DNA of 64,000 nucleotides from SOKP01 sp048887165 (lineage in GTDB: Archaea; Asgardarchaeota; Lokiarchaeia; Sigyniarchaeales; SOKP01), in contig JBHLJZ010000002.1 in the NCBI GenBank assembly GCA_048887165.1, forward strand, positions 62,001 through 126,000. Reading direction: 5' to 3'. The translations under genes and the position numbers were made by a program. A model generated the notes under the pieces. That model did not search any database. It had not been told where the DNA came from and saw only the letters and a list, made by a program, of their open reading frames with translations. Positions 1 through 7,595 of the stretch are shown one piece after another. Within the stretch, counting starts at the first letter, position 1, and each line of letters opens with the position of its first letter.

Positions 1-1013
1 TCGTATGCCTCACAGAAGCGTAATAATCCTAAGGTCACATTTGTCAATCGAGCCCATAAATCAGTTAAGAGAAAACCCACACCTTGGAATTTAAGGATCT
101 CCTGATCAAATTGCTTGCGGTTATTGGCATATATAGCTGCATGAGCAATTGCATTCCAACATTGAGATGTTGAATCAAGAGCTATACCAATCCTTTCTGG
201 AACTAATCCTTCAAATAAATGTTCACGTCCCTTTCCAATTCCTCCTAATACATATTCTTCTGGGACTTTTAAGTTTCTAAAATACTCATGTCCTAACCAT
301 ACACGCGGAACCCATGGTATAAATACTCTTTCACATTCCCATCCATCCCAGGAAGTATCAATTAAAAATTGGGCCATGGTATTTCCGTTATTTTGTTCAG
401 CAGTAGCATAGGCTACAACATAACCCGCTTTGGGGGCATTTGTATTGTAAATCTTTTCTCCATTTAACAAAAAGCTCCCATCACTCTGTTCTTCACAAAG
501 GCTTAACATATGAACAGCATCAGAGCCACGCTCTGGTTCTGTAATACAAATAGCGCCTGGACTTTCACCAGTTACAAACTTTTTTAAAATTTCTAATCTC
601 ACGGGAATATTCTCATGATGATAATATACAGGATTTATTGCTAAAATAGTTGCTCCGCCAGCCATTGAAAATTGAGGATCAAAAAAGTTCAGTGCTAAAC
701 ACCTCATTAATTCAATTGCCATCCCGTAATCTTGAAAATTAAGATCTACTTCTTCATAAGGATGAGCTCTTGAGATAAAACCTTCTTTTCCGAAATCTGG
801 GATCCATTGGTAAAGATCTTCATCGGTTCGATGAGAAATTTCTTGTTTTTTCTCAAAACGTGTACAGAATTTTTCCGCTTGCTTTAAGAAATTAAAATGT
901 TTAGGTTGAAGAATAGTCATTAAATTAGTGTTTAGAAAAGTATAACGATTCTTAAGGCTTAATTTTTCAAGGATCTCATCATTAATAGCCTGACTCATAA
1001 ATTTAGAAGCCAA
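1..1013 (-). CDS. Acyl-CoA dehydrogenase, C-terminus cut by window edge
   Basis: Flavoprotein that oxidises acyl-CoA esters at the alpha-beta bond. About 330 residues are visible and the gene runs off the left edge. The helical N-terminal domain is followed by the family signature CITEPERGSD at about residues 151-160 counted from the ATG, which lies in the flavin/substrate-binding beta domain, and then by the start of the C-terminal helical domain. An ATG lies at 998, but a TTG 15 bases upstream (1013) has a GAGGGAT Shine-Dalgarno at about 7 bases, so I prefer the TTG. It is transcribed alone here, away from the longin-like gene. Family call is firm; substrate unknown. Confidence 0.85.
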   Translation of the reverse strand, partial: MASKFMSQAINDEILEKLSLKNRYTFLNTNLMTILQPKHFNFLKQAEKFCTRFEKKQEISHRTDEDLYQWIPDFGKEGFISRAHPYEEVDLNFQDYGMAIELMRCLALNFFDPQFSMAGGATILAINPVYYHHENIPVRLEILKKFVTGESPGAICITEPERGSDAVHMLSLCEEQSDGSFLLNGEKIYNTNAPKAGYVVAYATAEQNNGNTMAQFLIDTSWDGWECERVFIPWVPRVWLGHEYFRNLKVPEEYVLGGIGKGREHLFEGLVPERIGIALDSTSQCWNAIAHAAIYANNRKQFDQEILKFQGVGFLLTDLWARLTNVTLGLLRFCEAY

Positions 1014-1297
1014 TTTTTACATCCCTCTTTTTTAAAATTAAGATTTTTTATATTATTACTTTGCTTAGAAAAATATAAATTAACTTTTTAACTTTTTTAA
1101 AATCGCACTTCTCAATTTGAAAATTAAAAAGGTTTAATTATTAATTTTTAAGAAAATTCGTTATTTAAGAGAACAGTTTAAATTATATTATTTTCTCATA
1201 TGGATCTTCTTTGTTTTTAAATTTAATAATAAATTACGGAAATGAAAATATCAAAAGAGGCTTAATTATTATTAACAATCTTGTCTAATCTTATTGT
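1014..1297. other. AT-rich intergenic stretch, nothing recognised
   Basis: A spacer of nearly 300 bases, very AT-rich, between the start of the acyl-CoA dehydrogenase gene and the end of the longin-like gene. It must hold the dehydrogenase promoter, but no convincing TATA/BRE pair stands out. I see no tRNA-like or other folded element. Confidence 0.5.
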
Positions 1298-2044
1298 CTA
1301 GGTTATAAGTATTTTCAATCGATTTGAGAACTTTTTTGAAATGATTAAAGCTGTTTCAAAAGGACAATTTTTTTTAAATTGTATTATTGAAATATAATTA
1401 TCTATTCCAACTAATGATAGTATGCCATATTCTTCAAGTGAAATTAATTCATTAATTCTTGAATTTCCTATAATAAACCTACTTTCTAATAATCTAATTA
1501 TTTCTGATAAAACATTTGAATTAAGGTATGACACAATAACTCTTCCAGTTTGTGTTAAAAGGGCTGATGAAATGACGAATGAAGAAAATTTATGCAACTC
1601 TTGAAATATATCGATTAAATCTTTTTGAATTTCATCGGATACTAACTGTTTACTTCTTTCCATTATATCATCAATATTTCTTTCGAATTCTTGATATTTT
1701 GAGATTTCACCGTCGAAATTTTCTGTAATATGTAGTAAATCAAACTCCCTTAGAAATTCTTTTTTGATTTCTCTCAATTGGTTTCTCAATTCAACTAGAT
1801 TATCAGTTCGATCACTAAACAAAGCAAACATTAATTCACTATGATTTGCTTTTTCAATCTCAAAAATAAATCTAAAAGGACCAACCTCTATTTCCGAAAG
1901 CTCCTTTGTTTTAAGTGTTTGTTTTACAAATGAAAATACAGCACTTAAAAAGCTACTTGTTAGTTTTATATTAAAAATATCTTCATAAGTCTTATAAAAA
2001 ATTAATTCACCAGTCGATTTCATTATGAAAATATTCTTTATCAT
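1298..2044 (-). CDS. Longin/roadblock-like protein with helical tail
   Basis: 248 residues. The first ~115 residues alternate short hydrophobic strands and helices like longin-fold proteins: strand IKNIFIMKS, a TGELIFYKTY turn-strand, a helix (FLSAVFSFVKQ), strands around FRFIFEI and ELMFALFSD, and a long helix beginning near LRNQLREIKKEF. A helical linker rich in E and K follows, then a second alpha/beta segment (residues ~150-248) that may be another small sensor-like domain. Longin and roadblock folds act as platforms for small GTPases in eukaryotes, and Asgard genomes have many. The track-style TTG start at 2053 adds three residues; the ATG at 2044 is preferred. Fold call is by pattern only; function unknown. 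Confidence 0.5.
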   Translation of the reverse strand: MIKNIFIMKSTGELIFYKTYEDIFNIKLTSSFLSAVFSFVKQTLKTKELSEIEVGPFRFIFEIEKANHSELMFALFSDRTDNLVELRNQLREIKKEFLREFDLLHITENFDGEISKYQEFERNIDDIMERSKQLVSDEIQKDLIDIFQELHKFSSFVISSALLTQTGRVIVSYLNSNVLSEIIRLLESRFIIGNSRINELISLEEYGILSLVGIDNYISIIQFKKNCPFETALIISKKFSNRLKILIT

Positions 2045-2158
2045 AAGACTCAATAAGAAATGTTATTGCAAATTAAAATTATATATTTCTAATGATAATT
2101 AAGCTTTAAAAATTCTTTTAAAAAAGAAAATTTAAATATTTTAGCAACTAAAATAAAA

Positions 2159-2920
2159 CTAAAAACCATCAAATTTAGCCCATTCATCATCATCTTCATA
2201 ATCCTCTTCGTCGTCAACGTATTCTTCAACCTTTTCCTCTTTTTTCTGCTCTGGTGATTCTTCTTCTAATTCTTCATCTTCATCATCAAAACTTATTGCT
2301 TTTTCTAAGTCTGTTATTATATCTTGAGCAGTAACTTTTACTTCTGGAATTTCTATCATTTCAGGTTTTTTCTTCTCGACTAATTTTAAATAATCTCCGT
2401 GTATCTTTATTGTTATAGGAGTTTCTTCCTGTAATAATCTTACTACTACTTCCTCACTACTTGACGTATCATGTGGCATTCTCATAACTAACGCTCTTGC
2501 CCCTTCGAATACTCCACTAATAATTTCAACTGTATCTCCTTCTTCTAGATATTCAGTAACGCTTCTTGGAAGTAATACATGTTTTAATTCAGTTAATTTG
2601 ATATTTTGAACAATTCTTCCTTTAATATGTGGTATTCCTTGGACTGCGATCTGTACATCCCTCTTCTGTGGTGCTTCGAAAAAGATATAGCCTGGGAGCA
2701 AAGGAGAGACAAGCATGGCTCTTATGTCAGGAATAACATCTAAAATCTTAAATCTGTAAAAAATTTGTCTTAAAATGTTGCTCTCTTGATTAATTGTCGT
2801 CCTTACAGCAAATAAGGTTGTTAAATCTTCTTTTTCTTCAAAATCTTCTACAGATATATCATTATCTATTTTAATCTCTTTCCCTTGTTCATCTTTTACT
2901 TCTTCCTCTTGATCAACCAT
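2159..2920 (-). CDS. spt5: Transcription elongation factor Spt5 (NusG family)
   Basis: Archaeal Spt5, partner of Spt4, which clamps RNA polymerase over the DNA during elongation. The NGN domain spans about residues 34-115 (FAVRTT start, LLPGYIFFEA core) and the KOW domain about 125-182 (GDTVEIISGVFEG). At 253 residues it is about 100 longer than the usual archaeal protein (~145-155), because of an acidic N-terminal extension (1-32) and a long C-terminal tail (183-253) rich in D and E. An acidic N-terminus is a feature of eukaryotic Spt5, so the resemblance is notable. The ATG follows a purine-rich AAGGAAAAAGTGAAG stretch. aIF1A lies upstream in the same direction, about 180 bases away. Confidence 0.93.
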   Translation of the reverse strand: MVDQEEEVKDEQGKEIKIDNDISVEDFEEKEDLTTLFAVRTTINQESNILRQIFYRFKILDVIPDIRAMLVSPLLPGYIFFEAPQKRDVQIAVQGIPHIKGRIVQNIKLTELKHVLLPRSVTEYLEEGDTVEIISGVFEGARALVMRMPHDTSSSEEVVVRLLQEETPITIKIHGDYLKLVEKKKPEMIEIPEVKVTAQDIITDLEKAISFDDEDEELEEESPEQKKEEKVEEYVDDEEDYEDDDEWAKFDGF

Positions 2921-3103
2921 TTCTTCTTCACTTTTTCCTTATTTGAATTATCATAATTTTAGATAATTAATACAATTTCGTGAAAAAAAAGTCTAAGATC
3001 CTAAAGAATTAATAAATTTTAAAATTTTGCTTTTTAGGTATATTAAGAGTCAAATGATATGATGTTATCAACTTTTTAAATTATACAGAAAATTAAAAGA
3101 TCT

Positions 3104-3496
3104 TTAAAGAGGGATGTTATTTATATCCAATATTTTAGGTACTCTATTTTTTCGTTCAAGCCAAGAAATTTCAGCACGTGTATACCGCCAAGTAATTTCA
3201 CATTTACCCGCTTGATCTGGTGTTTCAGTTTCAAATTCCCAAGGATTGACAACCACCAAGTCTCCCTTCCTAATCCATACTCGTTTCTTGATTTTTCCGC
3301 GTATTCTGCCTATCCTATGTTTACCATCCTCACAAAAAACACCCATGCGGTCATTACCATAAATATCAACAACTCTTGCAAACAACTCTCCTATTTTTCT
3401 ATTTGGAAATTTTACACGACCACCAACAATCTCACTTTGATCTTGAGTCCCACGACCCTTTCCTTTTTTTCCTCCCTTAGTTTTCTTTTTAGCCAT
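3104..3496 (-). CDS. eif1A: Translation initiation factor aIF1A
   Basis: Archaeal/eukaryotic IF1A, which binds the A site of the small ribosomal subunit and helps scanning and start-site choice. The 130 residues have the expected basic, glycine-rich N-terminal tail (KKKTKGGKKGKGRG), the OB-fold core (GELFARVVDIYGNDRMGVFCEDG, then RIGRIRGKIKKRVWIRKGDLVVV) and a C-terminal helix segment. A longer reading frame begins five codons upstream (MILI), but the ATG at 3496 giving MAKKK is the natural start. The cupin gene precedes it on the same strand by 43 bases, so they may be co-transcribed. Confidence 0.93.
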   Translation of the reverse strand: MAKKKTKGGKKGKGRGTQDQSEIVGGRVKFPNRKIGELFARVVDIYGNDRMGVFCEDGKHRIGRIRGKIKKRVWIRKGDLVVVNPWEFETETPDQAGKCEITWRYTRAEISWLERKNRVPKILDINNIPL

Positions 3497-3539
3497 AATT
3501 AAAATCATTCACTTTTTTAATTTAATTATAAGGTTTCAA

Positions 3540-3878
3540 TTATTCATATTTATCTTCAGGTTTATATTCACCTTTAATAAATACAACTTTAATTAATTTA
3601 TTAGAATCATTCCGAATATTATGTAATTCCTTCGGCTCACACAAAAAGACACTTCCTTGAGGAGCTTCAATATCTTTACCATCTACTATCATTATACCAT
3701 CTCCTTCAACAAAATAGAATGTTTCATCTATTTCATTGTGCCCATGTGCTTTATTTCCCATTAATTCGCCAGGTTTAAGTACAATTACTCCCCAATCAAT
3801 AGAAGGACCTCTCATAAGATATTTTACACCAGAATCTCCTCCTCTATACTCAAAATCATTCTCATTAACTTTTTTAAT
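3540..3878 (-). CDS. Single-domain cupin with apparent AUU start
   Basis: Small cupin beta-barrel protein. The metal-site motif is visible as AHGHNEIDETFYFVEG, with a second histidine in EPKELHNI. The first ATG (3815) gives 91 residues, but the frame is open for another 23 codons upstream and encodes a plausible cupin N-terminus (VNENDFEYRGGDSGVKYL). No ATG, GTG or TTG occurs there; the frame closes with TGA just upstream. An ATT at 3878 sits six bases after a clean GGTGA (3885-3889), so I start the gene there, giving 112 residues. The alternative is the ATG at 3815 or an assembly error. Substrate unknown. Confidence 0.75.
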   Translation of the reverse strand: MKKVNENDFEYRGGDSGVKYLMRGPSIDWGVIVLKPGELMGNKAHGHNEIDETFYFVEGDGIMIVDGKDIEAPQGSVFLCEPKELHNIRNDSNKLIKVVFIKGEYKPEDKYE

Positions 3879-4037
3879 GCTAATTCACCAAATTAACCTA
3901 TTTTGATATAAAAGAAATTATCCAAATTAAGTTTTAAATCTTATTATAAACTAAAAATTTATTTTTAAATCAAAGTTTTAAAAATTATTATAAAAGATTA
4001 TGATTAAGGAATTTATAAGGATTATTTGGTAATTAAA

Positions 4038-5225
4038 ATGGAAGTTTCTTTTAATTTTGCACAAATTCCAAGTATTATTTTTGGAAATGGTAAATTAACT
4101 GAATTGTATAGAATTATTAGAGATTTTGGCGAAAAAGTATTAATTGTCACAGGAATAAGTTCTTTAAAATCTTCAGGTAAATGGGAAGAAATTATCACTC
4201 AATTAGAAAATAATTCAATTAAATTTACACAAGTTTCTATTGGAGGGGAGCCTTCTCCAATTATGATTGATACAATTATTGATGATGTTAGGGGGCAAAA
4301 TTTCGATATAGTGGTTGGTATTGGGGGAGGGAGCGTTATTGATGCTGGAAAAGCGATTTCTGCAATGATCCCTAAAAAAGATTCAGTTAAAAATTATCTT
4401 GAAGGAGTCGGGAATAAGATTCATGATGGCGTGAAGATCCCTTATATAGCGATACCCACTACTTCTGGAACAGGGAGCGAAGCAACAAAAAATGCAGTTA
4501 TTAGTGAAATTGGAGAAGATGGGTTTAAAAAATCCTTACGTCATGATAATTTTGTTCCAAATTATGCAATTATCGATCCTCAATTAATTTTAAAGTGTCC
4601 TCCCTCGATAAGTGCAGCTTGTGGAATGGATGCTTTCACTCAGTTACTTGAAGCATATGTTTCTTCGAATAGTAATCCTATGACTGATGCCTTAGCTTAT
4701 AGTGGCATGAAATATATGAAAGATAATATAATTCCTGTATGTTCAACAAAGGCAAACGATATTACTGTTAGGGCGGCGATGGCTTATGGATCATTTATGT
4801 CTGGTATAACTCTTGCGAATGCGGGTTTAGGGATTGTGCACGGGTTAGCTTCTGCGATTGGTGGATATTTTAAAATACCACATGGAATTGTATGCGGTAC
4901 ACTTTTAGCAGAAGCAACAAAAATGAACATAAAGAAATTGACAAATCTAGGATTAAACGGTAAAAAAAAATTACTTAAACACGCTGAGATTGGAGCATTA
5001 CTAATGGATCAATTCATAATTAAAGAGAAAAATGTAGCGGAATATTGTTCCTATTTAGTAGGTAAATTAGAAACTTGGACAAAAACGTTAAAGCTCGAAC
5101 CCCTTGGTAAATATGGAGTAAAAGTAAATGATATTGATAAAATTTTAGATAAAACGGGATTAAAAAACAATCCTGTTAAACTGAATAGAGAAGATATCAA
5201 AAAAATTTTATTAAATCGAATTTAG
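4038..5225 (+). CDS. Iron-containing (group III) alcohol dehydrogenase
   Basis: 395-residue member of the iron-activated alcohol dehydrogenase family, which interconverts alcohols and aldehydes or ketones with NAD(P)H. The Rossmann-like half has GIGGGSVIDAGKAIS (about 94-108) for the dinucleotide, and TTSGTGSEAT follows. Metal ligands expected in the helical half are Asp198, His268 and His282 (IPHG). The position usually holding the fourth ligand, a histidine four residues after the aspartate, is Gln202 here, so metal preference or activity could differ. The ATG at 4038 is chosen over an in-frame TTG at 4026. Its stop overlaps the stop of the convergent GTPase gene by four bases. Confidence 0.88.
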   Translation: MEVSFNFAQIPSIIFGNGKLTELYRIIRDFGEKVLIVTGISSLKSSGKWEEIITQLENNSIKFTQVSIGGEPSPIMIDTIIDDVRGQNFDIVVGIGGGSVIDAGKAISAMIPKKDSVKNYLEGVGNKIHDGVKIPYIAIPTTSGTGSEATKNAVISEIGEDGFKKSLRHDNFVPNYAIIDPQLILKCPPSISAACGMDAFTQLLEAYVSSNSNPMTDALAYSGMKYMKDNIIPVCSTKANDITVRAAMAYGSFMSGITLANAGLGIVHGLASAIGGYFKIPHGIVCGTLLAEATKMNIKKLTNLGLNGKKKLLKHAEIGALLMDQFIIKEKNVAEYCSYLVGKLETWTKTLKLEPLGKYGVKVNDIDKILDKTGLKNNPVKLNREDIKKILLNRI

Positions 5226-5755
5226 TATCCCTTTTTCTTTACCTTATCTAAAATTTGTTTTGCTAATAGTTCAAATGCCATATTTACATTCTCTCCTGTT
5301 TTACTTGATACTCTAAGATAATCGAATAAATTATATTTTTCTTTAAATTCTGATATATAATTATCCTCTAAATTTACCATTTCCGTTAAATCTGCTTTAG
5401 AGCCAACCAATAAAATTGGTAAATCCGGTTGTTCTGATCTACAAATATCAACCCATTCATCAATAGTTTCTAAAGTTATCGGTCTTGTGAGATCAAACAT
5501 AAGAAGTGCACCTTTTGCGCCTTTTGCGTAATTTTTAAGAAGAAATCTAAATCTTTCTTGACCTCCAAAATCCCATATTTGGAGGAGAATTCTTTCGGTA
5601 TTAAACGTGAACTCTTTGAGGAAAAACTCCACACCTATCGTCATACGCGTATCTATCAAAAATTTTCCTTCTATATATCTGTGGAGCAAGGTAGTTTTTC
5701 CTACACCTCCTTCTCCCGTAATAATTGTTTTTAGAACCTTAGGTCTTGACTCCAT
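5222..5755 (-). CDS. Rab/Ras-like small GTPase, copy A of a sister pair
   Basis: 177-residue single-domain GTPase. G1 is GEGGVGKTTL, G2 threonine lies in MTIGVEF, G3 is WDFGGQERF, G5 is SSKTGEN. G4 reads GSKADL instead of the usual NKxD, so the guanine-specificity asparagine is replaced by serine. There is no C-terminal cysteine motif, so no prenyl anchor is evident. It is a close paralogue of the GTPase at 6299-6820, with the same gene order around a PIN-domain gene. Asgard genomes encode many such GTPases, thought to be linked to membrane or cytoskeletal processes; the specific role is unknown. Confidence 0.9.
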   Translation of the reverse strand: MESRPKVLKTIITGEGGVGKTTLLHRYIEGKFLIDTRMTIGVEFFLKEFTFNTERILLQIWDFGGQERFRFLLKNYAKGAKGALLMFDLTRPITLETIDEWVDICRSEQPDLPILLVGSKADLTEMVNLEDNYISEFKEKYNLFDYLRVSSKTGENVNMAFELLAKQILDKVKKKGY

Positions 5756-5842
5756 TTTCCTTCAAATTAATTATTAATGCAAGATATTATTCAAATTATA
5801 ATAAAATTATGATTTTATTAAAATAATAAATTTTTTTTAATC

Positions 5843-6274
5843 TCACTCAAAACATAATAATTTTTTTTGTCTCATGAAAATTACATTTATTCCTGAATTT
5901 TTTGCTTTCTTACGCAATTCAGAATCATTAGTTGCTATAAAAATATGTTTACTTTTTAGCTTTAAATCAATGCATTTTCTTAATAAAAAGTCATCAGTAG
6001 TCTCAAAATCTTTCTTTATCGAATTATTAAAATTAATATTAAATTTATCTTTAAAATTGTCTAAATATAACAAACCCCCTTTTAAATCTTTTCTAAACTT
6101 TGTCTTTTTTGCATCTCTCTTCCTTTTAGCTTCTAACTCATCTAAGATTTGTTTGTAAATAAGAAATTCTGTTTTCCCTTCTAAATTTTGAGTTATCTCA
6201 TCTAAGTAATCAATTTTGAATTGAAAGGGAAGCAGTAAGAAATTTGAATCTATAACAACATAATTTGTATGCAT
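5843..6274 (-). CDS. PIN-domain nuclease, Fcf1/VapC9-like
   Basis: 143 residues forming one PIN domain. Likely metal-binding acids are seen in VVIDSNFLL near the start, LDELEAKRKRD, TTDDFLLRKC and the ATNDSELRKKA segment near the end. The N-terminal FLLLPFQFKID pattern resembles archaeal PIN proteins related to eukaryotic Fcf1/Utp24 and Nob1-type rRNA nucleases rather than toxin VapC. No antitoxin-like gene is adjacent, which argues against a toxin module. It sits between two sister GTPase genes on the same strand, and its start is only about 25 bases from the stop of the upstream GTPase, so it may be co-transcribed with it. Confidence 0.75.
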   Translation of the reverse strand: MHTNYVVIDSNFLLLPFQFKIDYLDEITQNLEGKTEFLIYKQILDELEAKRKRDAKKTKFRKDLKGGLLYLDNFKDKFNINFNNSIKKDFETTDDFLLRKCIDLKLKSKHIFIATNDSELRKKAKNSGINVIFMRQKKLLCFE

Positions 6275-6298
6275 TATTAAAACATTAGATATAATCTT

Positions 6299-6820
6299 TC
6301 AAAAAGTTTGGCGCTCTAATATTTTTTTAGTTATCATGTTAAATGCATTTTGAACATTTTCTCCAGATTTGCTTGAAACCCTCAAATAATCAAATAAATT
6401 AAATTGATCTTTAAAGGATAAAGCAAAATTATCGTCGACCGTTATCTCATCAACAAGGTCTTTTTTTGTGCCTAAGAAAAGTATAGGAAGGTTTGGATCA
6501 TTTTTTCTGCAAATATTTATCCATTGCTCTAAATTTTCTAATGTCATAGGTCTAGTTAAATCAAACATTAGTAAAGCTCCTTTTGCACCAAGAACATAAC
6601 TTTCTAATAAAAATCTAAATCGTTCTTGTCCTCCAAAATCCCATAACTGTAAGGTGCAATGGTGATCGTTAACATCTAATTCTTTTAGGAAGAATTCAAC
6701 GCCGATAGTCATTTTCGTTTCAGCACTGAATCTACCTTCTACGAATCGATGAAGTAGCGTTGTTTTACCGACTCCCCCCTCACCAGCAGTTAAAATTTTC
6801 AATATAAATTTTTTAGGCAC
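6299..6820 (-). CDS. Rab/Ras-like small GTPase, copy B of a sister pair
   Basis: 173-residue GTPase with GEGGVGKTTL (G1), MTIGVEFFLKE (G2/switch I), WDFGGQERF (G3), GTKKDL (G4, TKxD instead of NKxD) and SSKSGEN (G5). Long stretches match the GTPase at 5222-5755, including RFLL and GAKGALLMFDLTRP, so the two arose by duplication. The start is GTG; no nearby ATG fits. No lipid-anchor cysteines are present at the C-terminus. It is probably the first gene of a unit that continues with the PIN-domain gene. Confidence 0.9.
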   Translation of the reverse strand: MPKKFILKILTAGEGGVGKTTLLHRFVEGRFSAETKMTIGVEFFLKELDVNDHHCTLQLWDFGGQERFRFLLESYVLGAKGALLMFDLTRPMTLENLEQWINICRKNDPNLPILFLGTKKDLVDEITVDDNFALSFKDQFNLFDYLRVSSKSGENVQNAFNMITKKILERQTF

Positions 6821-7124
6821 TTTTACTCTATGCTCTCTCGTTTAAACGATTTAATGTTTAAAATATAATTTATTTAATTGTTAAATACTTCATAAAAATT
6901 TTTATTTTTTAATTCTTTGATTTGCGTAAATTTAAATTTGAATTTTTTCTTAAGCACTTTTTTAGAAAAGTAATTTTAATCAATAATAGTTTGAAGATAT
7001 TTAAGTGAAATTGTTTTACAACAAGATTGTTATATCCCCAATAAATAATTAATTAATTTTAATCAATTTTATTATAAATAAGAAATTTTGAAATAAAATA
7101 GCAAAATAAAAAAAGGTTAATAAT
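6821..7124. other. Divergent intergenic region, no element recognised
   Basis: About 300 AT-rich bases between the divergent GTPase (minus) and cupin (plus) genes. Both promoters must lie here. I do not see a convincing structured RNA, tRNA or palindromic operator. Confidence 0.5.
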
Positions 7125-7403
7125 ATGAAAAAGAAACTCCCAACGGATGAAGATTTAAAAAAATTGAATATAGAATCATGGGGAACATGGCAGAAGGAGA
7201 AAAGCGTTTTTGATTGGTATTATAACGATACAGAGACTTGTTACATTTTAGATGGAGAAGTAGAAGTAACAGATTCAGAAACTGGGGAAAAACTCGAATT
7301 TAAAAAAGGAGATTTAGTTCAATTTCCTAAGGGCTTAAAATGTGTTTGGAATGTTAAGAAATCTGTAAGAAAATACTATATGTTTGGAGATCTCGATATT
7401 TAA
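7125..7403 (+). CDS. Cupin, DUF861/EutQ-like
   Basis: 92-residue cupin of the cupin_3 type. Typical features are the WGTWQKEKSVFDWYY opening, the ETCYILDGEVEVTD strand pair, then GEKLEFKKGDLVQFPKG, CVWNVKKSVRKYYMF. The classical two-histidine metal motif is absent, as is usual in this subgroup, so it may be non-enzymatic or use other ligands. ATG start, with GGTTAA a few bases upstream. It is monocistronic, with a T-rich stretch about 30 bases after the stop. Substrate unknown. Confidence 0.75.
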   Translation: MKKKLPTDEDLKKLNIESWGTWQKEKSVFDWYYNDTETCYILDGEVEVTDSETGEKLEFKKGDLVQFPKGLKCVWNVKKSVRKYYMFGDLDI

Positions 7404-7595
7404 AAAACACACACAATCAAAAAGCTTTTTAATATCCTTTTTTATTCCAATTTCCCTATTTTTTTTTGAGATTTTAAATCCCCCAACCCTAAACTATAAT
7501 TTTTAATTATTTTTTACAAACAATTAAATAATGACTTAACTAAATAATTATGAATCAAAATTAAAGGTATTATTATTGATTTTTTAATCTTTCTC

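Noticed and set aside
5843..6274. VapC toxin of a toxin-antitoxin pair
   Set aside because: No small antitoxin gene is adjacent and the N-terminus resembles Fcf1/Nob1-type PIN proteins.
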